This document shows positions 16,158-24,455 of a DNA stretch of 32,098 nucleotides, one piece after another. Source of the stretch: UMGS363 sp964402055 (GTDB lineage Bacteria > Bacillota > Clostridia > Oscillospirales > Ruminococcaceae); contig CAYOAV010000020.1 of assembly GCA_964402055.1 (NCBI GenBank), positions 1 through 32,098 on the forward strand, in the 5' to 3' direction. Position numbers and translations under genes: made by a program. How positions within the stretch are numbered: position 1 is the first letter of the stretch; each line of letters begins with the position of its first letter. Under the pieces are notes generated by a model, which worked only from the letters and a program-made list of their open reading frames with translations, made no database searches and was not told where the DNA came from.

Positions 16158-18209
16158 TCAATATTCATCTTCGGTAAGAGCGTGATGAAGATTATAGGTT
16201 TCAGCAAGCAGTGAGCCTGTATATTCGGCGATATTCTGAAGCTTGACCTTTTCATTTTCGGAAATGGATTTACGTTCAGCTTTGAGCTGATTAAGGTTAT
16301 CGAGAGTTTTCTGTGTATCCTTAAGGATAATTTCCGTTTCGTCCTCAATTTTCTTTTTAAGTCCTTCAAATGAAGCGAAAACCTGCTGACGGACTGTTTC
16401 GGAGAAGTCACTTGAAATACGCATTTCATGGAACTGCTTTGAAACGGAATTTTTGAAGCTGTTTTTATATTTATCTATTCTTTCCTGGACGAGAAGCTTA
16501 TCAACGGAGAGCTTTCCTGTAAATGTTCCTGCAAGGCCTGCCACTGCCATAATGCAGAGAGTTACAGGACCTGCGGCGGCGATTCCGAGGAAGCCTACAA
16601 GATATGCTGCGGCATAATATGTAGCACAGAATCCGACAAAGCCCGAAGCACCGCCGAGCAATGCACCCTTTACGCCTGCCTCACGAAGTCCGACAAAAAG
16701 TCCGCCCGTGCCGACAGAGCCTATTGCAACGCCGATGATGGAATCGACAATGCCGCCGTTTCTTGAATGACGCTGGGGAACTGCGAACATTTCCTGAATG
16801 CGTGCAACTGATGCGAAAAATTCGTCTTCAAAGGATTGCAAACGTTCAGCCTCATCGCTCAATGCGATATTGATCTCATTCTGTATCTGTTCGCAGATGA
16901 TCTGTGCTTTATTTTCGATATCCTCTTTAATTCTTTCGGTGAGCTTTGCATAAACGATTTTCAGCTTATCACGCTTAAGGTCATCGGCGGACATCGGATA
17001 ATCGTCAATAACCTGCATAGCGGTTTCCTCAATCTGACTCCAGTAGCCGTCAAGTATAGGCTTAAGTCCGTCATATACCTTGTTTGCGGCATCGTTTATG
17101 CGGACGAACTCTGCACGCTTTTTTGTACGGATAGCGTCGATTTCTTCAATAGCCGCATTATATTTTTCCATAAATTCGTCCGTTTCCATCATAAGTGAAT
17201 TTTCGCGGAGGACGATGGAATTGATTATTTCAGAGCCGCTGCTGATTATCTTTGTTGCAAGAATCTGCAAGGTAATTGAACCACGCTCCTGCGTAAGCAT
17301 ATGTTCAAGCACGGCTTCAAATTTTGGGAAGTTACTTTCGTTAAGCATTTCCTCATTATGGCTTTGCTTTGCAAGAAGAGCCTTCTTTGCATACACGCCG
17401 ATAACCTTAGGCTTGCCTATCTTACGCTTATAAACGGCAAATTCCTTGGAATCCTCACCCATAACGGTTTTAGCCTTTTCCATAACATATGAGCCGATAC
17501 GCTTTTCAACGGTTTCGACAATTCTGTCCTCGTCCTCCTTGGAGAATGTTCCGAAGCAGTTTACGGCGAAAATAATTCTTCCAAGGTCGCTTGTGAGCAT
17601 TCTTTTTTCAAGAAATTCCTTTTCAAACTGCGAGAACGGAGAATTTGCACTTATAACGAAAACAGCTGCGTCAATTTCAGGAAGAATTGACAGGGTTACG
17701 TTAGTCATCTGCTCATCATCGTTAAGACCCGGGGTGTCGATGATATCAACGTTATTTTTACAGAAATCTGTTGCATAGTGGACGGTAGCCTGCTTAACGC
17801 TTTCGGCACGCTTTTCCGATTCGTAGGAAAGCTTTGTTACATAATCGGCAAGCTTGTTGATATCAACATTTTCCTTTTCGCCTGTTTTATATTCGACCTC
17901 GACATAGGGTGTGTCGCTGTATGTAACACGGTTAAGAGTAGCTGTTGCGGGGAGAACATCGGCAGGGAGAACCTCCTGACCGAGAAGTGCGTTGATAAGT
18001 GTACTTTTTCCTCGCTTAAACTCGCCGACGATAGCAACCTCAAAATGCTCCTCGGCGATTTTTTCAATAGTATCCGCAATTGAACGTGCGGTGTTTTCAA
18101 GATCAAGCTCCTCGCTGAATTGCTTTAGCTGGCAAAGGCAGTCGGTAAGCTCGCTTACGGTCTGTTTAAAAGCTGCATAGCTGCCGTAATTTATAGTATT
18201 ATCTCCCAT
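16158..18209 (-). CDS. dynamin-like GTPase with membrane paddle (first gene of GTPase operon)
   Basis: A 683-residue bacterial dynamin-like protein. From the ATG at 18209: G1 GEFKRGKST (62-70), threonines in LPATATLN for G2, G3 DTPG (158-161). The G4 position reads VNCFG (N217), lacking the Asp of NKxD. Long helical stalk segments flank a Gly/Ala-rich hydrophobic block at about 487-564 that should form two or more membrane-inserted helices, the paddle of bacterial dynamins. It probably remodels, fuses or protects the inner membrane. The start was chosen because AGGAGG lies 6 bases before this ATG. An in-frame TTG at 18257 would begin about 6 bases from the predicted transcription start. It leads a three-gene operon with the M48-like protein and a second GTPase. 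Confidence 0.87.
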   Translation of the reverse strand: MGDNTINYGSYAAFKQTVSELTDCLCQLKQFSEELDLENTARSIADTIEKIAEEHFEVAIVGEFKRGKSTLINALLGQEVLPADVLPATATLNRVTYSDTPYVEVEYKTGEKENVDINKLADYVTKLSYESEKRAESVKQATVHYATDFCKNNVDIIDTPGLNDDEQMTNVTLSILPEIDAAVFVISANSPFSQFEKEFLEKRMLTSDLGRIIFAVNCFGTFSKEDEDRIVETVEKRIGSYVMEKAKTVMGEDSKEFAVYKRKIGKPKVIGVYAKKALLAKQSHNEEMLNESNFPKFEAVLEHMLTQERGSITLQILATKIISSGSEIINSIVLRENSLMMETDEFMEKYNAAIEEIDAIRTKKRAEFVRINDAANKVYDGLKPILDGYWSQIEETAMQVIDDYPMSADDLKRDKLKIVYAKLTERIKEDIENKAQIICEQIQNEINIALSDEAERLQSFEDEFFASVARIQEMFAVPQRHSRNGGIVDSIIGVAIGSVGTGGLFVGLREAGVKGALLGGASGFVGFCATYYAAAYLVGFLGIAAAGPVTLCIMAVAGLAGTFTGKLSVDKLLVQERIDKYKNSFKNSVSKQFHEMRISSDFSETVRQQVFASFEGLKKKIEDETEIILKDTQKTLDNLNQLKAERKSISENEKVKLQNIAEYTGSLLAETYNLHHALTEDEY

Positions 18210-18269
18210 AGCGACCTCCTGATTTATGAATTTAGCAATATCTGCAAAAATATCCAATAACTAACATTA

Positions 18270-18299
18270 ATTATATCACATTCCTATTTAAAATGTCAA
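18270..18299 (-). promoter_or_regulatory. promoter of the dynamin-like GTPase operon
   Basis: On the minus strand: TTGACA (18299-18294), an 18-base spacer ending in TGTGA, TATAAT (18275-18270). Both hexamers are consensus and an extended -10 is present. The expected start is near 18263, giving a leader of about 54 nucleotides. The rest of the 228-bp region up to hisA is AT-rich, and I could not place a convincing hisA promoter in it. Confidence 0.82.
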
Positions 18300-18437
18300 C
18301 AATTATTATAAAATTTGCAAAATATAATGGAAAAAGAAATAAAAATATGTTATTATTGTAAAAAATTAGCTGTTCAATGAATTTTCGCTTTGATAATTTG
18401 ATAAAAGGCATAAAAGTTGAAAGGAAAAGGTTTATTT

Positions 18438-19208
18438 ATGGATTTCAGACCATGTATAGATATACATAACGGAAAGGTAAAACAGATAGTCGGTGGAAGC
18501 CTTGCCGACAGGAACAATGCCGCCTCGGAGAATTTTGTATCGGAGTATGGTGCGGATTTTTATGCCCGTCTGTACAAGGAGAGAGGACTTAAAGGCGGTC
18601 ATATAATTATTCTTAATTCATCGGAAAGTGAATATTATGAGGCTGACAGGCAACAGGCTTTTTCTGCTCTGCGTGAATATGAGGGCGGCTTGCAGATAGG
18701 CGGCGGCGTTACTGCTGATAATGCGGTGGAATATATAGAAAATGGTGCGTCACACGTTATCGTAACATCATATGTATTCAAAAACGGCGAGGTTAATTAC
18801 AGCAATCTTGATAAGCTTGTGCGCACAGTCGGAAAGGAAAGGCTTGTGCTTGATCTTTCCTGCCGCAAGCGTGACGGAGAATATTTTGTTGTAACGGACA
18901 GGTGGCAGAAGTTCACTGATTTAAAGCTTTCGCCGCAGGTTCTCGATAAGCTTTCCTCCTGCTGTGATGAGTTCCTTATTCATGCGGTCGATGTTGAGGG
19001 AAAGGCAAACGGAGTTGAAGAGCCGCTTGCGGAAATGCTCGGAAAATGGGAAAAAATTCCAGTTACATACGCTGGAGGGATAGGCTCATACAGCGATCTT
19101 GACAAGCTAAAAGCACTCGGCGGTGGCAGACTTGATTTTACTGTCGGAAGTGCTTTGGATATTTTCGGAGGAAGCCTTGACTTTGAAAAAATAGTGCAGT
19201 ATTATTGA
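18438..19208 (+). CDS. hisA: HisA isomerase of the eukaryotic (His6) type
   Basis: A 256-residue TIM barrel for the fourth step of histidine synthesis (ProFAR isomerase). The two catalytic aspartates are expected in CIDIHNG (D8) and LDLSCRK (D139). Phosphate-binding loops are IGGG (87-90), YAGG, and VGSALDIFGG near the C-terminus. Blocks such as CID-HNG-VKQIVGG, ARLYKERG, LIHAVDVEG and the DIFGG ending match yeast His6 far better than ordinary bacterial HisA, as I recall those families. The ATG at 18438 follows AAAAGG by 7 bases; a TTG at 18417 is in frame but unneeded. No other his gene is visible nearby, so it stands alone. Its stop codon overlaps the -35 box of the next operon. Confidence 0.88.
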   Translation: MDFRPCIDIHNGKVKQIVGGSLADRNNAASENFVSEYGADFYARLYKERGLKGGHIIILNSSESEYYEADRQQAFSALREYEGGLQIGGGVTADNAVEYIENGASHVIVTSYVFKNGEVNYSNLDKLVRTVGKERLVLDLSCRKRDGEYFVVTDRWQKFTDLKLSPQVLDKLSSCCDEFLIHAVDVEGKANGVEEPLAEMLGKWEKIPVTYAGGIGSYSDLDKLKALGGGRLDFTVGSALDIFGGSLDFEKIVQYY

Positions 19209-19233
19209 CATAATGAATAAATTTTTGTATAAT
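19205..19233 (+). promoter_or_regulatory. promoter of the beta-mannosidase operon
   Basis: TTGACA (19205-19210), a 17-base spacer, TATAAT (19228-19233): exact consensus. The -35 box contains the hisA TGA stop. The expected start is near 19240, about 32 bases before the ATG. Confidence 0.85.
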
Positions 19234-19271
19234 CAGAATAACAGCAACCTTGAAAGGGGCAAAGAGAAATT

Positions 19272-21740
19272 ATGCAGCAATTTTTGAACGGAATGTGGAG
19301 AGTTAATTCCGCAGATGATGAAATAAAGCTGAGTGTAAGCGTTCCTGGAACTGTTTATAGCTCTATGCTTGATAATAATATGCTTGAAGATCCTTTTTAT
19401 CGTCTTAATCAGTATGAAGCACTGAAAATTTCTGAAAAGGACTTTGTTTTTGCTTATGATTTTATTCCTGAAACGGAAATGCTCAAAAACGATCGCATTT
19501 TCCTGCAGTTTGACGGCATAGACACAATTGCGGAGATATATCTCAATAATAATGCAGTAGGCTCTGCTGAAAATATGCACAGAACCTATAAATATGACGT
19601 TACGGACGTAATAAAAAGCGGAACTAATTCATTGCGTGTATATATTCATTCCCCGATAAAATATATCAAGGATAAAAATGACGAGCTGAATCTATGGGGA
19701 GTTGCCTCTACAATGGCAGGCTATCCTCATATACGCAAGGCTCATTATATGTATGGCTGGGATTGGGGTCCTGTTCTTCCCGATGTCGGAATATGGAGGA
19801 GCGTAAGCCTTGTCGGAGTTAAATTCGGCTCAATTGAAAATGTCCGCATAAGGCAGGAGCATAAGGAAAATTCCGTCAAGCTTTGTATTGATACTGAAAT
19901 AGGCAACACAACAACGGATGATTTATATCTTGAACTTGTTATCACCGATCCTGATGGTGTAAATTCCATTATCAAAACCAACCGCCCGAAGCAGCATAAT
20001 TCCGCTGTCTGCGTCATACTTAATCCAAAGCTGTGGAATGTGCGTGGCTTTGGCAAGCAGAATCTTTACGAGGTAAAGGTCAAGCTTTATCATAAGGAAA
20101 TGCTTGTTGATGTAAAAAGGCTTAAAATCGGTCTTAGAACGATAGAGGTCTGCCGCAGAAAGGATAATATCGGCGAGGAATTCTGCTTCAGGGTGAATGG
20201 TCTGAAAATATTCGCAATGGGTGCGAATTATATCCCCGAGGATAATTTTATCGGAAGCTGCAGCCGTGAGAGAACAGAATGGCTTTTAAGGGATTGTGCG
20301 GCGGCAAATTATAATATGATAAGAGTATGGGGCGGCGGCTATTATCCTGATGACTGGTTCTATGAAATATGTGATGAGCTTGGACTGCTTGTATGGCAGG
20401 ATATGATGTTCGCCTGCTCGGTTTATAACGGGAATGATCCTGCTTTTTGCGATAATATCGAAAAGGAGCTTGTTGATAACGTTCGCCGTATATCGCATCA
20501 TGCCTGCGTGGCGATATGGTGCGGAAATAATGAGATAGAATCTGCATGGCAGTATTGGGGTTTGCCGAATGATTATGAGCTAAGACAGGGCTACCTCAAT
20601 ATGTTTGAAAATATCGCACCGAGAGTTATAGCACAGAATGCTCCCGATCAGTTTTACTGGCCGTCATCACCGTCATCGGGCGGCGGCTTCAATGACAGCG
20701 GTGCAAAAAACAAGGGTGATATCCACTACTGGGAGGTATGGCACAGCCTTAAGCCGTTTACGGAATATAAAAAGTATCTTTTCCGCTTCTGCTCGGAGTA
20801 TGGTTTTGAATCAATACCCTGTATGAAAACGGTCAGAAGCTTCGCCGAGGAAAAGGATCTTAATCTTATGTCGCCTGTTATGGAGGCTCACCAGAAATGT
20901 GAAAACGGCAATGAAAAGCTGATGTATTATCTTGCACAGATGGTGCATTATCCATACAGCTTTGAAAATCTTGTCTATGCGTCACAGCTTGTTCAGGCGG
21001 ACGCAATACGTCTTAACGTTGAGCAGATGAGAAGGCACAGAGGAATATGTATGGGTTCGCTCTATTGGCAGGTCAATGACTGCAACCCTGTAATTTCCTG
21101 GTCGTCGATAGATTATTTCGGCAGGTGGAAGGCTCTGCATTATTATGCGAGAAAATTCTATGCACCAGTGCTTTGCTCAGTCGATGACAGCGATAAAAAT
21201 AAGCTTGTGATAAATGTATCAAACGAAAGAACAGCAGAGTTTTCAGGTCATATTAGGTGGAGGATAAGGAAAAATACCACGGAGATAATAGCCGAGGGAG
21301 ATTCGGGAGAATTTACTGTTCCTCCGCTCTCCGCAATGAACTGCTTCACCGTTACAAGCGGAATGACAGGTCTTAAAGAGGCTGATTATACTGAATGCAC
21401 GCTTGAATATTCGCTTATGCACAAGGACGCTGTTATAAGCTGTCAGACTTATATGTACTGCCTGCCGAAGCAGTTTGATTTCCTGCCGCCTGAAATCAGC
21501 GTAAGATGTGACAGCCTTGGCGATAAATTCCATCTTGTTTTCAGCTCGGAAAATTATGCCAAGGGAGTATACATTGATTTCGATGAGTTTGATGTAGTAT
21601 TCGGTGATAACTGGTTCGATATAAACGGTCAGGAGGTCAGCGTATTGCTGAAAAAGGACGCTCTGCCGCCGTATTTTACACCTGAGCTTGTTAAAGAAAA
21701 GCTTAAAATAAAGTCATATGCAGATATTGCATTTAATTAA
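19272..21740 (+). CDS. beta-mannosidase, glycoside hydrolase family 2
   Basis: An 822-residue GH2 enzyme that removes terminal beta-linked mannose from manno-oligosaccharides. The N-terminal jelly-roll domain has the mannosidase-type start (GMWRVN, VPGTVYSSML) and the YGWDWGP block (161-167). Ig-like domains and the TIM barrel follow, with the acid/base E421 in WCGNNE and the nucleophile E509 in FCSEYGFES. MIRVWGGG (349-356) and GSLYWQVND are further family blocks. No signal peptide is present, so it should act in the cytoplasm on imported oligosaccharides. AAAGGGG lies 12 bases before the ATG, a little far. It heads a probable operon with an HD hydrolase 13 bp and a sugar kinase about 600 bp downstream. 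Confidence 0.93.
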   Translation: MQQFLNGMWRVNSADDEIKLSVSVPGTVYSSMLDNNMLEDPFYRLNQYEALKISEKDFVFAYDFIPETEMLKNDRIFLQFDGIDTIAEIYLNNNAVGSAENMHRTYKYDVTDVIKSGTNSLRVYIHSPIKYIKDKNDELNLWGVASTMAGYPHIRKAHYMYGWDWGPVLPDVGIWRSVSLVGVKFGSIENVRIRQEHKENSVKLCIDTEIGNTTTDDLYLELVITDPDGVNSIIKTNRPKQHNSAVCVILNPKLWNVRGFGKQNLYEVKVKLYHKEMLVDVKRLKIGLRTIEVCRRKDNIGEEFCFRVNGLKIFAMGANYIPEDNFIGSCSRERTEWLLRDCAAANYNMIRVWGGGYYPDDWFYEICDELGLLVWQDMMFACSVYNGNDPAFCDNIEKELVDNVRRISHHACVAIWCGNNEIESAWQYWGLPNDYELRQGYLNMFENIAPRVIAQNAPDQFYWPSSPSSGGGFNDSGAKNKGDIHYWEVWHSLKPFTEYKKYLFRFCSEYGFESIPCMKTVRSFAEEKDLNLMSPVMEAHQKCENGNEKLMYYLAQMVHYPYSFENLVYASQLVQADAIRLNVEQMRRHRGICMGSLYWQVNDCNPVISWSSIDYFGRWKALHYYARKFYAPVLCSVDDSDKNKLVINVSNERTAEFSGHIRWRIRKNTTEIIAEGDSGEFTVPPLSAMNCFTVTSGMTGLKEADYTECTLEYSLMHKDAVISCQTYMYCLPKQFDFLPPEISVRCDSLGDKFHLVFSSENYAKGVYIDFDEFDVVFGDNWFDINGQEVSVLLKKDALPPYFTPELVKEKLKIKSYADIAFN

Positions 21741-21753
21741 GTGAGGTATAGCT

Positions 21754-22335
21754 TTGAATAATGAACTTAAAGAGGAATTTCTGAAAATATATAAGGATAA
21801 CATTAAAAGAGAAGGTGCGGATAATTTCCTGAATTATCTGCTTAAAACGGATTTTTTTACAGCACCTGCAAGTACACGCTTCCACGGTTCGCATGAGGGC
21901 GGCTTGCTTGAGCATAGCCTGAACGTTTATCATTGCCTTAAGGATTATCTTGAACGTGAAAGGACAAAATCGCTTTACAGAATGAATTACAGCGAGGAAA
22001 CTATCGCCCTTTGTGCTTTGCTCCACGATGTATGCAAGGTTGATTTCTATAAGGTCGATTATAGGAATGCGAAAAATGAGCAGGGTGTATGGGAAAAGGT
22101 TCCGTATTACACCATTGACGACAGGCTTCCCTACGGTCACGGCGAAAAATCCGTTTACATAATTTCAGGCTTTATGCGTCTGACAAGGGAGGAAGCCTTT
22201 GCGATAAGATACCATATGGGCTTTTCGGGAGTTGAGGATAAAAACAGCATAGGAAAGGCATTTGAGATGTTTCCGCTTGCGTTTGCACTCTCTGTTGCCG
22301 ATATGGAGGCTTCATATTATCTTGAAAATGAATAA
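21754..22335 (+). CDS. HD-domain hydrolase
   Basis: A 193-residue HD-superfamily protein. Metal ligands expected: H54 in LLEHS, H91-D92 in LLHDVCK, H129 in GHGEKS and D183 in SVADME. This is a complete HD set, so phosphohydrolase or nuclease-like activity on a nucleotide or RNA is likely, but the substrate is not readable. Residues 41-50 (TRFHGSHEGG) and the GHG block resemble small Firmicute proteins annotated only as hydrolase. The start is a TTG with GAGG 7 bases upstream; the nearby ATG at 21761 is out of frame. It lies 13 bp after the mannosidase stop and 12 bp before the kinase, so it is cotranscribed. Confidence 0.82.
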   Translation: MNNELKEEFLKIYKDNIKREGADNFLNYLLKTDFFTAPASTRFHGSHEGGLLEHSLNVYHCLKDYLERERTKSLYRMNYSEETIALCALLHDVCKVDFYKVDYRNAKNEQGVWEKVPYYTIDDRLPYGHGEKSVYIISGFMRLTREEAFAIRYHMGFSGVEDKNSIGKAFEMFPLAFALSVADMEASYYLENE

Positions 22336-22347
22336 GGGGGACTTTAA

Positions 22348-23307
22348 ATGGCTGATATAGTTGCAGTCGGAGAGATGCTTGTTGATCTTACGCAGAATAT
22401 TTCCGCTTCGGGGGATATCACCTATGCCCAGAGTGCAGGAGGAGCTGCGGCGAATGTTGCTGTAATGGCGGCTAAGCTTGGTGTTTCCTCGGCTTTTATG
22501 GGCAAGGTCGGAAAGGATATGTTCGGACGCTATATCAAAAATGTTCTTGAAGAAAATAAGGTCATTACAAAGGGGCTTATTTTTGATAACGATTATTCCA
22601 CGCCGCTTGCATTTGTCAGCAGGAATGACGAGGGGGAGCGTGAGTATTATTTCGTCCGCAAGGAGGGTGACGCAACCTCTGTCACCTATGCCGAAATGAA
22701 TAAAAAGCTTATTGATGATTGTAAGATATTCCATTTCGGTTCAAGATTGCTTAATGCAGAGCCGTCACGCTCGGCGGCAATGCTTTGTGCGGAATATGCA
22801 AAGGAAAAGGGGAAAATTATCAGCTTCGACCCGAATTTCCGCCGCAGTCACTGGGAATCGGAGGAGGACGCTGTAAGAACCATTCAGAGTGCGGTTCGCC
22901 TTGTTGATATATTAAAGGTTTCCGAGGATGAATTGCGTCTTGTTTCGGGATTCGGCAATCTTGCAACGGCTATTGCGGCTCTGCTTGGCTTCGGAGTGAA
23001 GATAATATGTATAACGCAGGGAGCAAAGGGCTGTATCGTTGCCACAAAAACAGGTATAAACAGCGTTGCTCCGTTTGAAGCGGATATAGTTGACACTATG
23101 GGAGCCGGCGACAGCTTTTTCGGAGCGTTTTTATCCCGAGTGGCGAAATCATCAAAGAGCCTTGACGATCTTGACATGGAAGATCTTGTAGAATTTTCAG
23201 TTTATGCCAATGCCTGCGGAGCTTTGAGTGCAGGCAAAACAGGAGCGATAACATCAATGCCCTCTGACAGCGATATCAGAGAGCTTATCGAAAAAAAGAA
23301 AAAATAA
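22348..23307 (+). CDS. PfkB-family sugar kinase, probably fructokinase
   Basis: A 319-residue ribokinase-fold kinase. PfkB signature 1 is GGAAANVA (31-38), and signature 2 is DTMGAGDSF with catalytic D255. The DPNFR block (161-165) and GEMLVDL near the start resemble fructokinases. It would phosphorylate a free hexose released by sugar breakdown; fructose is the best guess, but mannose or other sugars cannot be excluded. The location after beta-mannosidase fits carbohydrate use. AAGGGGG lies 7 bases before the ATG. A short hairpin (23308-23313 with 23324-23329) lies between this gene and the next; it has no T-run. Confidence 0.87.
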   Translation: MADIVAVGEMLVDLTQNISASGDITYAQSAGGAAANVAVMAAKLGVSSAFMGKVGKDMFGRYIKNVLEENKVITKGLIFDNDYSTPLAFVSRNDEGEREYYFVRKEGDATSVTYAEMNKKLIDDCKIFHFGSRLLNAEPSRSAAMLCAEYAKEKGKIISFDPNFRRSHWESEEDAVRTIQSAVRLVDILKVSEDELRLVSGFGNLATAIAALLGFGVKIICITQGAKGCIVATKTGINSVAPFEADIVDTMGAGDSFFGAFLSRVAKSSKSLDDLDMEDLVEFSVYANACGALSAGKTGAITSMPSDSDIRELIEKKKK

Positions 23308-23351
23308 AGCTTCCCGATAAAGAGAAGCTAAAAGAAAGGATATGTTTTCCA

Positions 23352-23996
23352 ATGAAGCTTGAATCATTCAGAAGTATTTTTTGTAAGGCAATTATGTCGG
23401 GATTTATGATCGGTATAGGCGGAACAGTTTATCTTATGTGCGATAATAAGTACATAGGCGGTTTTCTGTTCAGCTTCGGTCTTTTTACCATTATCCAGCT
23501 TGGATTTGCTCTTTATACGGGCAAGGTTGGTTATATCCCCGAGAGAAAGCCTGTCTATATCCGTGAGGTGCTTATAACTCTGCTCGGAAATATTGTTGGC
23601 ACGGGAGTTTCCGCACTTATGATATCTGCAACAAGAATTGGTGCAAAGGTTCATGAAAATGCACTTGCGTCAATGGAAACAAAGCTCAGCGATGGTATAG
23701 TCAGCAGGCTTATACTTGGATTTTTCTGCGGTATGCTGATGTATCTTGCAGTTGAAAACGCTAAAAACTGCCGCATAAAGGGTCACGATACTTCATTGAT
23801 ATTTGGTACGGCTGTACCTGTAATGCTGTTTATATTCTGCGGCTTTAACCACTCAATTGCGGACTGCTTTTATTTCTTCTCGGCAGGAGTAAGTCTTGAC
23901 GGAGTGCTGTATATACTTGAGGTAGCAGTCGGAAACGCACTCGGAGGAATGTTCATACCCCTTATGAAAAAGACTTTTGATAAGGAACAGGCTTGA
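23352..23996 (+). CDS. short formate/nitrite transporter (FNT) family channel
   Basis: A 214-residue six-helix membrane protein; FocA-type channels are normally about 260-290. Helices are at about 12-32, 36-52, 73-93, 118-136, 147-163 and 178-204. The broken helix 2 has LYTG (54-57), corresponding to the LFT gate. The broken helix 5 contains GFNHSIAD (164-171), closely matching the FocA GFEHSIAN block with the central histidine (H167). It therefore likely conducts a small monovalent anion such as formate. The Asn after the histidine block is Asp here, and the loops are shortened. It sits 44 bp after the sugar kinase and 15 bp before dtd. AAAGGA lies 11 bases before the ATG. Confidence 0.8.
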   Translation: MKLESFRSIFCKAIMSGFMIGIGGTVYLMCDNKYIGGFLFSFGLFTIIQLGFALYTGKVGYIPERKPVYIREVLITLLGNIVGTGVSALMISATRIGAKVHENALASMETKLSDGIVSRLILGFFCGMLMYLAVENAKNCRIKGHDTSLIFGTAVPVMLFIFCGFNHSIADCFYFFSAGVSLDGVLYILEVAVGNALGGMFIPLMKKTFDKEQA

Positions 23997-24011
23997 AAGG
24001 GGCGGTAAGCG

Positions 24012-24455
24012 ATGAGATTTGTTATCCAGCGTGTACAGAATGCCTCTGTAAAGGTTGATGGCGAGATAAAGGGTCAGATAGGCAAGGGATTTATGGTTCT
24101 GATCGGTGTTGCACAAAGCGATACCGAAGCCGAGGCTGACAGGCTTATAAAAAAGATGCTCGGATTAAGAATATTTGAGGACGAAAACGGTAAAACCAAC
24201 CTCTCTCTTGCGGATATAGGCGGCGAGCTTCTGCTTATATCTCAATTTACGCTTTATGCCGATTGCAGAAAGGGCAACAGACCGTCATTTATTAATGCAG
24301 GCAAGCCTGATATGGCTAATGAGCTTTATGAATATATCATTTCCGAATGTTCAAAGCATTTCCATACGGAAAAGGGAGTTTTCGGAGCGGATATGAAGGT
24401 TGAGCTTCTTAACGATGGTCCTTTTACTGTTATACTTGACAGCGAGGTAATATGA
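24012..24455 (+). CDS. dtd: D-aminoacyl-tRNA deacylase
   Basis: A 147-residue proofreading enzyme that hydrolyses D-amino acids mischarged on tRNA. The diagnostic motifs are present: SQFT (77-80, within the longer block SQFTLYAD) and NDGPFT (134-139, usually NxGPxT). Length is normal. AAAGGGG precedes the ATG by about 9 bases. In many Firmicutes dtd follows rel; here it is about 18 kb from rel in a different operon and on the opposite strand. Confidence 0.95.
   Translation: MRFVIQRVQNASVKVDGEIKGQIGKGFMVLIGVAQSDTEAEADRLIKKMLGLRIFEDENGKTNLSLADIGGELLLISQFTLYADCRKGNRPSFINAGKPDMANELYEYIISECSKHFHTEKGVFGADMKVELLNDGPFTVILDSEVI

Noticed and set aside
13376..18209. Calling the dynamin operon a phage-defence system
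   Set aside because: No nuclease, toxin or other defence gene lies beside it and the surroundings are core genes; only the GTPase type makes a defence role possible.
18209..18257. Upstream TTG start for the first dynamin-like GTPase
   Set aside because: It lies about 6 bases from the predicted transcription start and has no ribosome site, whereas the ATG at 18209 has AGGAGG at good spacing.
23308..23329. Terminator between the sugar kinase and FNT gene
   Set aside because: The 6-bp stem has no T-run after it and the next ribosome site follows at once; at most it is a processing or attenuation stem.
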